In this document: one piece after another, positions 1-5,548 of the stretch
Layout: each line of letters begins with the position of its first letter
Numbering within the stretch: the first letter of the stretch is position 1
From: Thermoproteota archaeon
Lineage (GTDB): Archaea; Thermoproteota; Methanomethylicia; Methanomethylicales; Methanomethylicaceae
NCBI GenBank assembly: GCA_030055545.1
Contig: JASFYK010000051.1
Coordinates: 1 to 6,770 of the forward strand
DNA length: 6,770 bases
Direction of reading: 5' to 3'
The notes under the pieces: model-generated
Databases searched by the model: none
The model's input: only the letters and a program-made list of their open reading frames with translations
Told to the model about the DNA's origin: nothing
Program-made: the position numbers and the translations under genes

Positions 1-365
1 CCCGAAGATATCTCGACATCGGCGAGATGGTGGTTGCAACAGTCATGGCTTTCGACAGGACGAGGAACCCGTCCTTGACTGCTAGGGATCATGGTCTCGG
101 CAAGATACACCGGGGAACAGTGATAGATGTGGACTTCACAAGGGTTCCTAGGATAATAGGGAAGAAGGGATCGATGATAACGATGCTGAAGAAAGAGACC
201 GGTGCACAGATCCTCGTAGGCCAGAACGGCAGGGTGTGGATATCCGGAAAATCCCGAGACGAGGAGGCCATAATCGCTGAGGCGATCCGGAAGATAGAGG
301 CTGAGGCACACACGACCGGTCTCACAGATAGGGTTAGGGAATTTCTGGTTAACAAGAGAAGGTGA
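1..365 (+). CDS. rrp4: Exosome RNA-binding subunit Rrp4, C-terminal part (5' truncated)
   Basis: This is the last ~120 codons of Rrp4, open at the left edge; the reading frame runs from base 3 without a stop. Rrp4 is one of the two S1/KH proteins that cap the archaeal exosome ring, bind substrate RNA and guide it into the central channel. Visible are the end of the S1 domain (YLDIGEMVVATVMAF at 9-53) and a KH domain whose GxxG loop reads GKKG within RVPRIIGKKGSM (about 141-179), followed by the strand VGQNGRVWISG. This KH sequence is highly characteristic of archaeal Rrp4. The missing upstream part should hold the N-terminal domain and most of S1. The Met at 27 is internal, not a start. The stop TGA at 363-365 lies 4 nt before rrp41, and the GGTGA spanning it serves as the rrp41 ribosome binding site. 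Proteasome alpha and SBDS genes often lie upstream in relatives, but this cannot be seen here. Confidence 0.95.
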   Translation, partial: RRYLDIGEMVVATVMAFDRTRNPSLTARDHGLGKIHRGTVIDVDFTRVPRIIGKKGSMITMLKKETGAQILVGQNGRVWISGKSRDEEAIIAEAIRKIEAEAHTTGLTDRVREFLVNKRR

Positions 366-369
366 AATT

Positions 370-1113
370 ATGAGCGAGTCAAAGATTGAGAGATTGATAT
401 CTGAGGACGGAATAAGGTGCGACGGAAGAAAATTGGACGAGATTCGACCAATCAAGTTCCAGCTGGGCGTCCTGAAGAACACCGACGGATCAGCCTATGT
501 TGAGTGGGGCAGAACAAAGATCTTAGTGGGAGTGATGGGTCCCAGGGAGTCCCATCCGAAGCACCTTGCACTGTCGGACAAGGCAAGGGTCGAGGCATAC
601 TACAGGATGGCTTCTTTCTCAGTTGAAGAGTGGAAGTCCCCTGCACCATCAAGGAGGGAAGTAGAGCTATCGAAGGTCATTCGCGAGGCACTTGAGCCCG
701 CTATCTTCGTCGAGTTCTTCCCGAGGACAAGCATTGACATATTTATCGAAGTCCTACAGGCAGACGGCAGCACCAGGTGTGCCTCGATCTCGGCCGCCTC
801 ATTGGCGCTAGTGGATGCCGGTATACCTATGCGAGACCTTGTCGCGAGCATAGCCGTCGGAAAGGTTGAGGGGAAGCTTGTTCTTGATGTCCAAGACAAA
901 GAGGACAAGGCCGGAGAGTCCGACATGCCAATGGCATACATGCCGTCAAAGAATGCTGTGACCTTGCTGCAGATGGATGGACAGATAACGCATGAGGAGT
1001 TCTTGCAGTCGATCGAGCTACTGAAGAAGGGCTGCATGGAGGTCTACAAAAAACAGAAGGAAGCGATTGAAAACCACTTCAAAAGCGCAGTATCTAATGG
1101 GGAGGAGGCATGA
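370..1113 (+). CDS. rrp41: Exosome catalytic subunit Rrp41 (RNase PH family, 3'-5' phosphorolytic exoribonuclease)
   Basis: This 247-residue protein has the normal length and motifs of archaeal Rrp41, the active RNase PH-fold subunit. Three copies alternate with Rrp42 in the exosome ring and degrade RNA 3'-5' using phosphate, releasing nucleoside diphosphates; the ring can also add 3' tails. Visible are RCDGRKLDEIRPI (16-28), PSRREVELSKVIREALEP (93-110) with the RNA-binding arginine pair R95/R96, the phosphate-binding loop DGSTR (132-136), and the catalytic-acid segment GESDMPMAYMPS (182-193), where D185 matches the family's catalytic aspartate. The active site therefore looks intact. The motif usually written FSxxERK reads FSVEEWK here, with Trp88 for Arg (codon TGG at 631-633). 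ATG 370 is chosen because GGTGA (361-365) sits 4 nt upstream and the N-terminus matches the family. The gene lies 4 nt after rrp4 and 3 nt before rrp42. Confidence 0.97.
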   Translation: MSESKIERLISEDGIRCDGRKLDEIRPIKFQLGVLKNTDGSAYVEWGRTKILVGVMGPRESHPKHLALSDKARVEAYYRMASFSVEEWKSPAPSRREVELSKVIREALEPAIFVEFFPRTSIDIFIEVLQADGSTRCASISAASLALVDAGIPMRDLVASIAVGKVEGKLVLDVQDKEDKAGESDMPMAYMPSKNAVTLLQMDGQITHEEFLQSIELLKKGCMEVYKKQKEAIENHFKSAVSNGEEA

Positions 1114-1116
1114 GCG

Positions 1117-1947
1117 ATGAGCCAGAGGATAGTTCCAACAGTAAAGAGAAAGCAGATAATCGAGCTCTCGGAGAGCGGCAGGAGGATGGACGGCAGGACG
1201 CTGACTGACTACAGGGACATAACAATCCAGACAGGGCTGGTCGAGAAAGCAGAGGGTTCGGCTCTGGTCTCCATAGGTGGGACTAAAGTGGTCGCAGGCA
1301 TCAAGTTTGAGGTGGGCGACCCATTCCCGGACATCCCCAACGAGGGCGTGATGCAGGTGGGGGCGGAGTTTGTTCCATTTGCATCCCCCGAGTTCGAGCC
1401 GGGCAAGCCGGACGAGGTGGCAGTTGAGCTCGCGAGGGTCGTTGACCGGGGCCTCAGAGAATCTAAGGTCTTGGACACATCGAAGCTTTGCCTGATACCT
1501 GGGAAGAAGGTCTGGATCGTCCACGTTGATGTCTACATACTTGACCACTGCGGTAATCTCATCGATACTGCCGCGTTGGCCGCTCTCTCAGCGATGCTCT
1601 CCGCATCTATGCCAGAGGCATGCATAGAAGGCGATGCAATCAGGCTGACAGGAAAGCGGATGCCTATGCCGATAACCGACATCCCCATCAACGTCACATT
1701 GGCAAAAATTGGTAACAAGCTGTTCGTGGATCCTTCCTTCGAGGAGGAGGAAGTCTTGGACTGCAGGTTCAGTGTAGCCTTCAAGGAGAATGGGATGCTC
1801 TGCGCGATACAGAAAGGCGAATCTGGATACATCACCCCCGAGGAGGTGCTCCGGGCAGTCGAAATAGCTAAGGATAAAAGCCAGGAGATCCGCAAGAAGG
1901 TGGTTGAGTCGCTGAAACTTAAGAGTGACAAGGTTGGTGAGTCCTAA
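1117..1947 (+). CDS. rrp42: Exosome non-catalytic subunit Rrp42 (RNase PH family)
   Basis: This 276-residue protein is Rrp42, the catalytically inert RNase PH paralogue that forms the hexameric ring with Rrp41 and helps position RNA and shape the active site. Evidence includes GRRMDGRTLTDYR (21-33), the ring-building core GSALVSIGGTKVVAGIKFEVG (47-67), ARVVDRGLRESK (106-117), whose arginines correspond to the RNA-contacting stretch of the family, and DPSFEEEEVLD (205-215). The GSTR phosphate-binding loop of Rrp41 is replaced by HCGNLID (144-150), which agrees with lack of activity. ATG 1117 follows a strong purine-rich site GGGGAGGAGG (1099-1108) at normal spacing. A second ATG at 1110 overlaps the rrp41 stop but is in another frame and too close to that site. 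The stop TAA shares one base with the eL43 start (TAATG), implying coupled translation. Confidence 0.97.
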   Translation: MSQRIVPTVKRKQIIELSESGRRMDGRTLTDYRDITIQTGLVEKAEGSALVSIGGTKVVAGIKFEVGDPFPDIPNEGVMQVGAEFVPFASPEFEPGKPDEVAVELARVVDRGLRESKVLDTSKLCLIPGKKVWIVHVDVYILDHCGNLIDTAALAALSAMLSASMPEACIEGDAIRLTGKRMPMPITDIPINVTLAKIGNKLFVDPSFEEEEVLDCRFSVAFKENGMLCAIQKGESGYITPEEVLRAVEIAKDKSQEIRKKVVESLKLKSDKVGES

Positions 1948-2210
1948 TGGCGAAGACAAAATCCGTCAAGTCTGCAGGAAGGTTCGGTCCGAGGTACGGG
2001 GCCACGCTGAGAAAGCGACTGCTTGCCATCGAACAAAAATCCGAGAAGGGGCTCCGATGCCCAAAGTGCAAGTCGGTCGACAAGCTTGTACGTGTGGCAG
2101 CGGGAATTTGGGACTGCAGGGCGTGCGGCGCACGCTTTGCAGGAGGCGCATTCGTGCCCCAGACTACCCTTGGCAAGACCCTGACGCCCGATGAGCTCAA
2201 GCTAAAGTAA
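1947..2210 (+). CDS. rpl37ae: Large ribosomal subunit protein eL43 (L37Ae)
   Basis: This 87-residue basic zinc-ribbon protein of the 50S subunit is shared by archaea and eukaryotes and binds 23S rRNA. The N-terminus is KTKSVKSAGRFGPRYGATLR, the family's signature (roughly residues 3-22). Four cysteines, C38-x2-C41 and C57-x2-C60, form the zinc site, and the typical GGAFVPQTTLGKT tail follows (66-78). Length is normal. The start ATG overlaps the rrp42 stop by one base, and GGTGA at 1936-1940 gives a well-spaced ribosome binding site. Placement directly after rrp42 is standard for the archaeal exosome superoperon. The small RNA polymerase subunit gene rpoP, which often follows it, is absent: only 22 nt separate this stop from the next start, and the protein holds only one zinc ribbon, so rpoP is not fused here. 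Confidence 0.96.
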   Translation: MAKTKSVKSAGRFGPRYGATLRKRLLAIEQKSEKGLRCPKCKSVDKLVRVAAGIWDCRACGARFAGGAFVPQTTLGKTLTPDELKLK

Positions 2211-2232
2211 AGTCAGTAGATGTCGGTCTTTT

Positions 2233-2763
2233 ATGACCATACTGCTGACAACTTCACTCAGGCCGAGCCAGAGGACAAGGACCCTTTGCAACGACTTGGC
2301 CGCCTGCTGCGCGGCCTTCTCTACATTTACTAGAGGCAAAGCAAGCCTCGCCTACCTTTTTGAATATGCCCGGAGCAAAAACTCTTCGAAACTCTGGATA
2401 GTGCACAGCAGATTCGGAGGACCGAGCCTAATTGAATGCTACGAGGCTGGCGATACAACACCAATTGCGTCTTTCCTCATAAAGCGTGTACAGCTTTTCA
2501 GGGAGCTCGCTGTCAGATCGCCAACGAGCACCAGACACAGACAGCTAGTGTTGCCCCCTCCGGACACAGAGGAGTTGCGCCAGCTTCACGAGTGCTTGAG
2601 GAAGGCATTGGGCGGTCACGCCTCCCCCCCTGCTAGTGGAAAGGCGACAGAGCTGCACCTCCAATTTTCACATGGGGTACCAGAGATCTTCTTTATTGAC
2701 AGCGTCTCGAAGCTCCCGTGCGGCCCAGCCATATACTTGAAATCCTTCAGGTGTGGTTTATGA
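2233..2763 (+). CDS. Brix-domain ribosome biogenesis protein (archaeal Imp4-like)
   Basis: This 176-residue protein is recognised as the archaeal Brix-domain protein by its N-terminus, LTTSLRPSQRTRTLCNDLA (about 5-23), and the following TRGKASLAYL (33-42). Both match the conserved TTS-x-KPSQRTR and NRGK-x-SL segments of this family. Brix proteins act in pre-rRNA processing and ribosomal subunit assembly, as eukaryotic Imp4 does; the archaeal role is inferred. The remainder is more divergent, with WIVHSRFGGPSLIECYE (55-71) corresponding to the central strand region. Residues 101-140 are proline-rich and poorly conserved in appearance. ATG 2233 is the only ATG, GTG or TTG in frame at this end, yet no good Shine-Dalgarno site precedes it (bases before it are CGGTCTTTT), so initiation may depend on coupling to eL43. 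The stop lies in an ATGA overlap with pcc1. It occupies the position usual for Imp4-like genes in this operon. Confidence 0.85.
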   Translation: MTILLTTSLRPSQRTRTLCNDLAACCAAFSTFTRGKASLAYLFEYARSKNSSKLWIVHSRFGGPSLIECYEAGDTTPIASFLIKRVQLFRELAVRSPTSTRHRQLVLPPPDTEELRQLHECLRKALGGHASPPASGKATELHLQFSHGVPEIFFIDSVSKLPCGPAIYLKSFRCGL

Positions 2764-3005
2764 GAGCCTCATCTTTTTTGAGATTCGACTTCGAAGACGA
2801 GGGAAGGGCGTCCGCCCTATTCGCCTCAATAATCCCGGAGGTCAAGCACACAAAACCTGGGGTAGCCAAGGTTTCGATTAAGAAGGAAGGCGGATCCATT
2901 CTTCTGAAGATCGAAGCCTCTTCAGTTGCAGCACTGCGCGCCCTACTCAATTCTTATATACGCTGGCTGTCTACATCTCTTGAGGTTATGGAGTTAGGTG
3001 ATTGA
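2760..3005 (+). CDS. pcc1: KEOPS complex subunit Pcc1
   Basis: This 81-residue protein is Pcc1-like. Pcc1 is the small dimerising subunit of KEOPS, which with Kae1, Bud32 and Cgi121 makes the t6A modification on ANN-decoding tRNAs. It has the expected pattern: a first strand FLRFDFEDEGRASALFASI (6-24), a middle strand VAKVSIKKEGGSILLKIEA (35-53), and a C-terminal helix SVAALRALLNSYIRWLSTS (55-73), the Pcc1 helix with the conserved ALRA and NSYIRW residues. Start choice: ATG 2760 overlaps the Brix stop as ATGA and has AGGTG (2749-2753) upstream at good spacing. An upstream ATG at 2718 would add 14 residues unlike the family and is disfavoured. Only 2 nt separate its stop from the prefoldin start. 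A gene this short is easily missed or given the longer start by automated calling. Confidence 0.88.
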   Translation: MRASSFLRFDFEDEGRASALFASIIPEVKHTKPGVAKVSIKKEGGSILLKIEASSVAALRALLNSYIRWLSTSLEVMELGD

Positions 3006-3007
3006 CA

Positions 3008-3370
3008 ATGGCCGAAAAGATACCGCCACAGGTACAGAACCAGTTGATCAGGTTCCAGGAAATGCAAGAACAGCTGAAGGCAATTGTGCTTAGGAAACAG
3101 CAGTTCGAGTACGAGAGCAGGGAGCTTGAAAAAGCCCTCAGTGAGAGCAAAGCCCTAGCGGATGACGCTGTGGTATACAAGTCGGTAGGAGTGCTCCTCT
3201 TCAGGACTGAGAAGCAGAAGGTCGTTGCAGAGCTCACCGAGAAGAAGGAGGAGCTGGACCTCAGAATAAAGACCGTTGAGAAACAGGAGCTCAGGCTCAA
3301 GCAGCAGTTGGAGGAACTCCGCAAGTCGATAATGGAACAGGTCTCCGGAAGGACGCCCGCATCTGGATAG
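3008..3370 (+). CDS. pfdB: Prefoldin beta subunit
   Basis: This 120-residue protein is archaeal prefoldin beta (GimC beta), which assembles as four beta with two alpha subunits into a jellyfish-shaped ATP-independent chaperone that holds unfolded proteins and passes them to the thermosome. The start PPQVQNQLIRFQEMQEQL (6-23) is the family signature. A first coiled-coil helix spans about 5-50, the beta hairpin is VYKSVGVLLFRTEKQKV (56-72), and a second coiled-coil helix runs about 73-112, rich in Glu, Lys, Leu and Gln. The likely start is ATG 3008 with AGGTGA (2996-3001) 6 nt upstream. A TTG at 3002, two codons earlier, directly abuts that site and is less likely. A TATA-like TTATATA at 2954-2960 inside pcc1 could serve as an internal promoter. 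The gene follows pcc1 by 2 nt and precedes the DUF3194 gene by 10 nt. Confidence 0.96.
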   Translation: MAEKIPPQVQNQLIRFQEMQEQLKAIVLRKQQFEYESRELEKALSESKALADDAVVYKSVGVLLFRTEKQKVVAELTEKKEELDLRIKTVEKQELRLKQQLEELRKSIMEQVSGRTPASG

Positions 3371-3380
3371 TGTTACGGGG

Positions 3381-3662
3381 TTGCCGCCGCTTTTTTCAAG
3401 GAAAGAGCTTGAGGAGATATGCCTGGCTGGAGAGAACGCCGCACGTGAGTATGTCCTCTCGGTTCTGGACCGGCACCTCATACGATCACTCAACGTCAGA
3501 GTGACGTCAGAGCGGTCCGGTTCAGGTCTGGACTTCAATGCCGATGTCGAAATCGAGGTCGATCCAGTTGTCGACATGGATTTGGAGCGGCTCGCCGAAG
3601 CGGCTGCAGACCGTGCTCTAGAAGCAATCGACGAAAAGGTGCGGGCGAAGAGAGTTGCCTGA
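3381..3662 (+). CDS. Small conserved archaeal protein, DUF3194-like, function unknown
   Basis: This 93-residue acidic protein sits directly after prefoldin beta, where archaeal genomes commonly carry a DUF3194 protein, and its layout fits: an N-terminal helix RKELEEICLAGENAAREYVL (7-26), beta segments LNVRVTSERSGSGLDFNADVEIEVD (37-61), and a C-terminal helix DLERLAEAAADRALEAIDEKV (67-87). No catalytic motif, signal peptide or membrane segment is seen. Its role is unknown; conserved position next to prefoldin and exosome genes suggests a link to RNA or protein quality control, which is inference. The only plausible start is TTG 3381: no in-frame ATG or GTG exists between the preceding in-frame stop (3330-3332) and it, and the run GGGG directly abuts it without normal spacing. 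Translation probably depends on ribosomes terminating 10 nt upstream at the prefoldin stop. It overlaps the DHH gene by 8 nt. Confidence 0.75.
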   Translation: MPPLFSRKELEEICLAGENAAREYVLSVLDRHLIRSLNVRVTSERSGSGLDFNADVEIEVDPVVDMDLERLAEAAADRALEAIDEKVRAKRVA

Positions 3663-4656
3663 TCTTCTCGATTTCCTGTCCTCATACGGAAGGGTCGTCC
3701 TGCTCTGTCATCCCAATGCCGACCCGGACTGCATAGGCTCAGCATACGCGATACAGTCAGCCCTCCGCGCGAGAAACCCGTCGGTAGCCGTGTCGATCCT
3801 CGCACCGGAAGGGGTGAACGCTGCGTCGTCGAAGCTCGTTGAGTATCTGAGCATCGACTTTGCCGTTTCTTTGGACGAGTCCTGTGGACTTTTGGTTCTG
3901 ATCGATATGCCTTCACTGGACCAGCTTCCAGATATCAAAGAGATCGTTGTTAGTAGAAAGATCCCTTACGCGATAATCGACCACCACACCGAGGAGCCGG
4001 GTTGCCTCGATGGTGCAGTCTACTCGAGGGTGATGCGTACTTCCTCGGCGTGCGAGATCGTCTACCGATCCATCCCAAAAAAATACCTCGACAGGCGCGC
4101 GATCCAGGCGCTGCTGACCGGCCTAATTTACGACTCGCGCCGCTTCCTCATTCAGCCCAATGCGTCAATTAAGGCTGCATCGAAGATGCTGCGGAGGGGC
4201 GCTGACTTCGCCCTGGCACTGGAGATGCTGCTCAACGAGCAGGACATTTCAGAGAGAATAGCACGCCTCAAGGGGGTCGCAAGGGTCAAACTCTACCGCG
4301 CAAGGGACTGGATCTTCGCCACTTCAATCATAGGCGCGTTCGAGGCCTCTGTTGCGAGGTCCCTGACCGACTTGGGTGCCGATCTGGCCATTGTGGCAAG
4401 CAGTGAAGACAACACATCGCGCATAACAGGGCGCCTGAATGAGAGATTCCAGAGGTCGACTTCTCTGAACCTTGCGAGCTGTGTTATGCACCCTCTTGCC
4501 GAGCGCTTCTCCGGAACCGGTGGCGGGCATCCATCCGCGGCAAGCGCAAAACTCTCCGCCCCCGCTGAAGAGGTGATTGGTGCAGCCCTTGCCCTCATAT
4601 CCGAGAAGCTCGGTCTTAAACCCGGGGAGATGAAGGAGATCTCAACCCGTGATTGA
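3655..4656 (+). CDS. DHH/DHHA1-family phosphoesterase (NrnA-like oligoribonuclease or nucleotide phosphatase)
   Basis: This 333-residue soluble protein is of the DHH superfamily. The N-terminal DHH domain shows motif I LLCHPNADPDCIGSA (16-30, with H19, D23 and D25), motif II VLIDMPS (81-87, D84), motif III AIIDHHTEEPG (106-116, the DHH triad) and TGLIYDSRRF (155-164, D160). The C-terminal DHHA1 domain ends in GTGGGHPSAASAKL (287-300) with the substrate-binding GGGH. All metal-binding residues are present, so it should be an active Mn2+-dependent phosphoesterase. Closest in layout are NrnA-like enzymes, which degrade 2-5 nt RNAs and dephosphorylate pAp; cyclic dinucleotide or RecJ-like exonuclease activity is less likely given the short length and lack of extra domains. 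The start is TTG 3655, inside the end of the DUF3194 gene; no better in-frame start is seen nearby. Co-transcription with the exosome genes suggests a role in RNA turnover (inference). Confidence 0.87.
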   Translation: MPDLLDFLSSYGRVVLLCHPNADPDCIGSAYAIQSALRARNPSVAVSILAPEGVNAASSKLVEYLSIDFAVSLDESCGLLVLIDMPSLDQLPDIKEIVVSRKIPYAIIDHHTEEPGCLDGAVYSRVMRTSSACEIVYRSIPKKYLDRRAIQALLTGLIYDSRRFLIQPNASIKAASKMLRRGADFALALEMLLNEQDISERIARLKGVARVKLYRARDWIFATSIIGAFEASVARSLTDLGADLAIVASSEDNTSRITGRLNERFQRSTSLNLASCVMHPLAERFSGTGGGHPSAASAKLSAPAEEVIGAALALISEKLGLKPGEMKEISTRD

Positions 4657-4665
4657 GTAGCTACA

Positions 4666-4672
4666 TTTATTA
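4666..4672 (+). promoter_or_regulatory. TATA-like element, candidate promoter of the ECF transporter genes
   Basis: The AT-rich TTTATTA lies in the longest non-coding gap of the window, just after the DHH stop codon. Archaeal TATA boxes usually centre about 26 nt before the transcription start, which would place the start near 4694-4697. That makes the ecfA1 mRNA leaderless (GTG 4694) or gives it a leader of about 10 nt (ATG 4706). The lack of a properly spaced Shine-Dalgarno site before ecfA1 agrees with this. No clear BRE is evident. Confidence 0.45.
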
Positions 4673-4686
4673 GAATTCCAAATTCT
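4672..4686. promoter_or_regulatory. 15-nt palindrome between TATA-like box and ecfA1 start, candidate operator
   Basis: AGAATTccaAATTCT is a perfect 6-bp inverted repeat with a 3-nt spacer. It begins at the edge of the TATA-like element and ends about 8 nt before the predicted transcription start. Binding of a dimeric repressor here would block TBP/TFB or polymerase, the usual archaeal repression geometry. ECF vitamin and metal transporters are commonly repressed by their substrate. A 6-bp repeat this short can occur by chance, and it could not form a strong RNA hairpin, so a terminator is unlikely. No regulator gene is in the window. Confidence 0.35.
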
Positions 4687-4705
4687 CTGATTAGTGCTCC
4701 CGGTG

Positions 4706-5548
4706 ATGGTTTTGGCGATCATTGAGGTTAAAGGGCTCTGCTACACCTACCCTGAGTCAGAATCCCCGAGCCTAATCGACGTCAACTTCAAAGCAGAGCC
4801 AGGCGAGTTCGTTCTTGTCACTGGCCCGAGCGGCTGCGGCAAAACAACCTTCTGCAGGGCACTGAATGGGCTCATACCGAACTCATACGGGGGCGACTTC
4901 AAAGGGGAGGTCATGGTAGACGGGTTGCTGACCACGTCGACACCTGTCTATGAGCTGGCCCAGCGGGTCGGGCTGGTCTTCCAGAACCCCGAAAACGAGC
5001 TCTTTTGCACCACTGTGGAGCGCGAGGTCGCGTTTGGCCCTGAGAATTTGGCACTCCCAAGGGAAGAGATCGCGATGCGCGTCGAGGAGGCGCTCGAGAT
5101 TGTTGGCATTTCGCACCTGAAAGAGAAATCGCCTGAGGAACTTTCGGGGGGAGAGCAGCAGAAGGTTGCGATCGCAGCGCTCTTGGCCATGAAGCCAAAA
5201 GTGCTCGTCCTCGATGAGCCTACCGCCAACCTCGATCCCGTTAGTGCTAAATCGGTTCTTGAGCTGATGCACAGACTAAACAAAAATGGGGTCACAGTCA
5301 TACTCGTCGAGCACAGGCTGGAGATGGTCAGCCACTTGGTCGACAGGTGCGTGGTCTTCGAAGGGGGGCGCATAGTTGCCGATGGTTCGCCCAGGGAGGT
5401 GCTATACTCCGATAAGGTCTCCGAGCTCGGGGTCGGTCTACCAAAGGTAGTCCAGGTCTCCAAGCGCCTTTCCAGTCTCATTGGCGAACCCCTGAGGTTT
5501 CTAACATCCGATGAGCTAGCTTCTTATGTGAGGGGGCGGGTCGCTTGA
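4706..5548 (+). CDS. ecfA1: ECF transporter ATPase EcfA1 (ABC ATP-binding protein)
   Basis: This 280-residue ABC ATPase is one of two that power an energy-coupling-factor importer on the inner face of the membrane. All nucleotide-binding motifs are present: Walker A GPSGCGKTT (40-48), Q-loop VFQNPENELF (91-100), signature LSGGEQQ (146-152), Walker B VLVLDEP (166-172) with catalytic E171, D-loop ANLD (174-177) and switch His203 in VEHR. The Q-loop wording QNPEN-x-LF followed by VEREVAFGPEN is characteristic of EcfA/CbiO-type ATPases rather than of general ABC exporters. A C-terminal tail (about 235-280) follows the ABC core. The start is uncertain between ATG 4706 and GTG 4694, which would add four residues; ATG is preferred for codon strength, whereas the TATA spacing slightly favours GTG as a leaderless start. 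The stop overlaps the ecfA2 start (TTGA). Confidence 0.92.
   Translation: MVLAIIEVKGLCYTYPESESPSLIDVNFKAEPGEFVLVTGPSGCGKTTFCRALNGLIPNSYGGDFKGEVMVDGLLTTSTPVYELAQRVGLVFQNPENELFCTTVEREVAFGPENLALPREEIAMRVEEALEIVGISHLKEKSPEELSGGEQQKVAIAALLAMKPKVLVLDEPTANLDPVSAKSVLELMHRLNKNGVTVILVEHRLEMVSHLVDRCVVFEGGRIVADGSPREVLYSDKVSELGVGLPKVVQVSKRLSSLIGEPLRFLTSDELASYVRGRVA

Noticed and set aside
600..1037. 145-codon minus-strand open frame within rrp41
   Set aside because: It is Ser-rich, has no motif, and is fully opposite a conserved catalytic gene.
1110..1208. ATG at 1110 overlapping the rrp41 stop as ATGA, as an alternative start for the next gene
   Set aside because: It is out of frame with Rrp42, ends after about 32 codons, and lies only 2 nt from the Shine-Dalgarno site, whereas ATG 1117 is correctly spaced and in frame.
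1018..1548. 176-codon minus-strand open frame opposite the rrp41/rrp42 junction
   Set aside because: It has no family resemblance and overlaps two certain genes on the other strand.
1925..2194. 89-codon plus-strand frame overlapping eL43
   Set aside because: It is in a different frame from the clear zinc-ribbon ribosomal protein and shows no family features.
2321..2334. Near-repeat CTACATTTACTAGA, also at 4661-4674 with one mismatch
   Set aside because: For a 6.8-kb window a few 14-mers matching with one mismatch are expected by chance, and the first copy lies inside the Brix coding sequence.
2718..2759. Longer N-terminus for Pcc1 from ATG 2718
   Set aside because: The added 14 residues do not resemble Pcc1 and would overlap the Brix gene by 46 nt; ATG 2760 has a better-placed ribosome binding site and an ATGA overlap.
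3155..3916. 253-codon open frame on the minus strand opposite prefoldin, DUF3194 and the DHH gene
   Set aside because: Its product is rich in Ser and Arg with no recognisable domain, and it lies opposite three well-supported genes; it is an antisense shadow of their codon bias.
4657..4693. Transcription terminator between the DHH gene and the ECF genes
   Set aside because: There is no oligo-T run or strong hairpin; the 6-bp palindrome is AT-rich with a 3-nt loop and fits an operator better.
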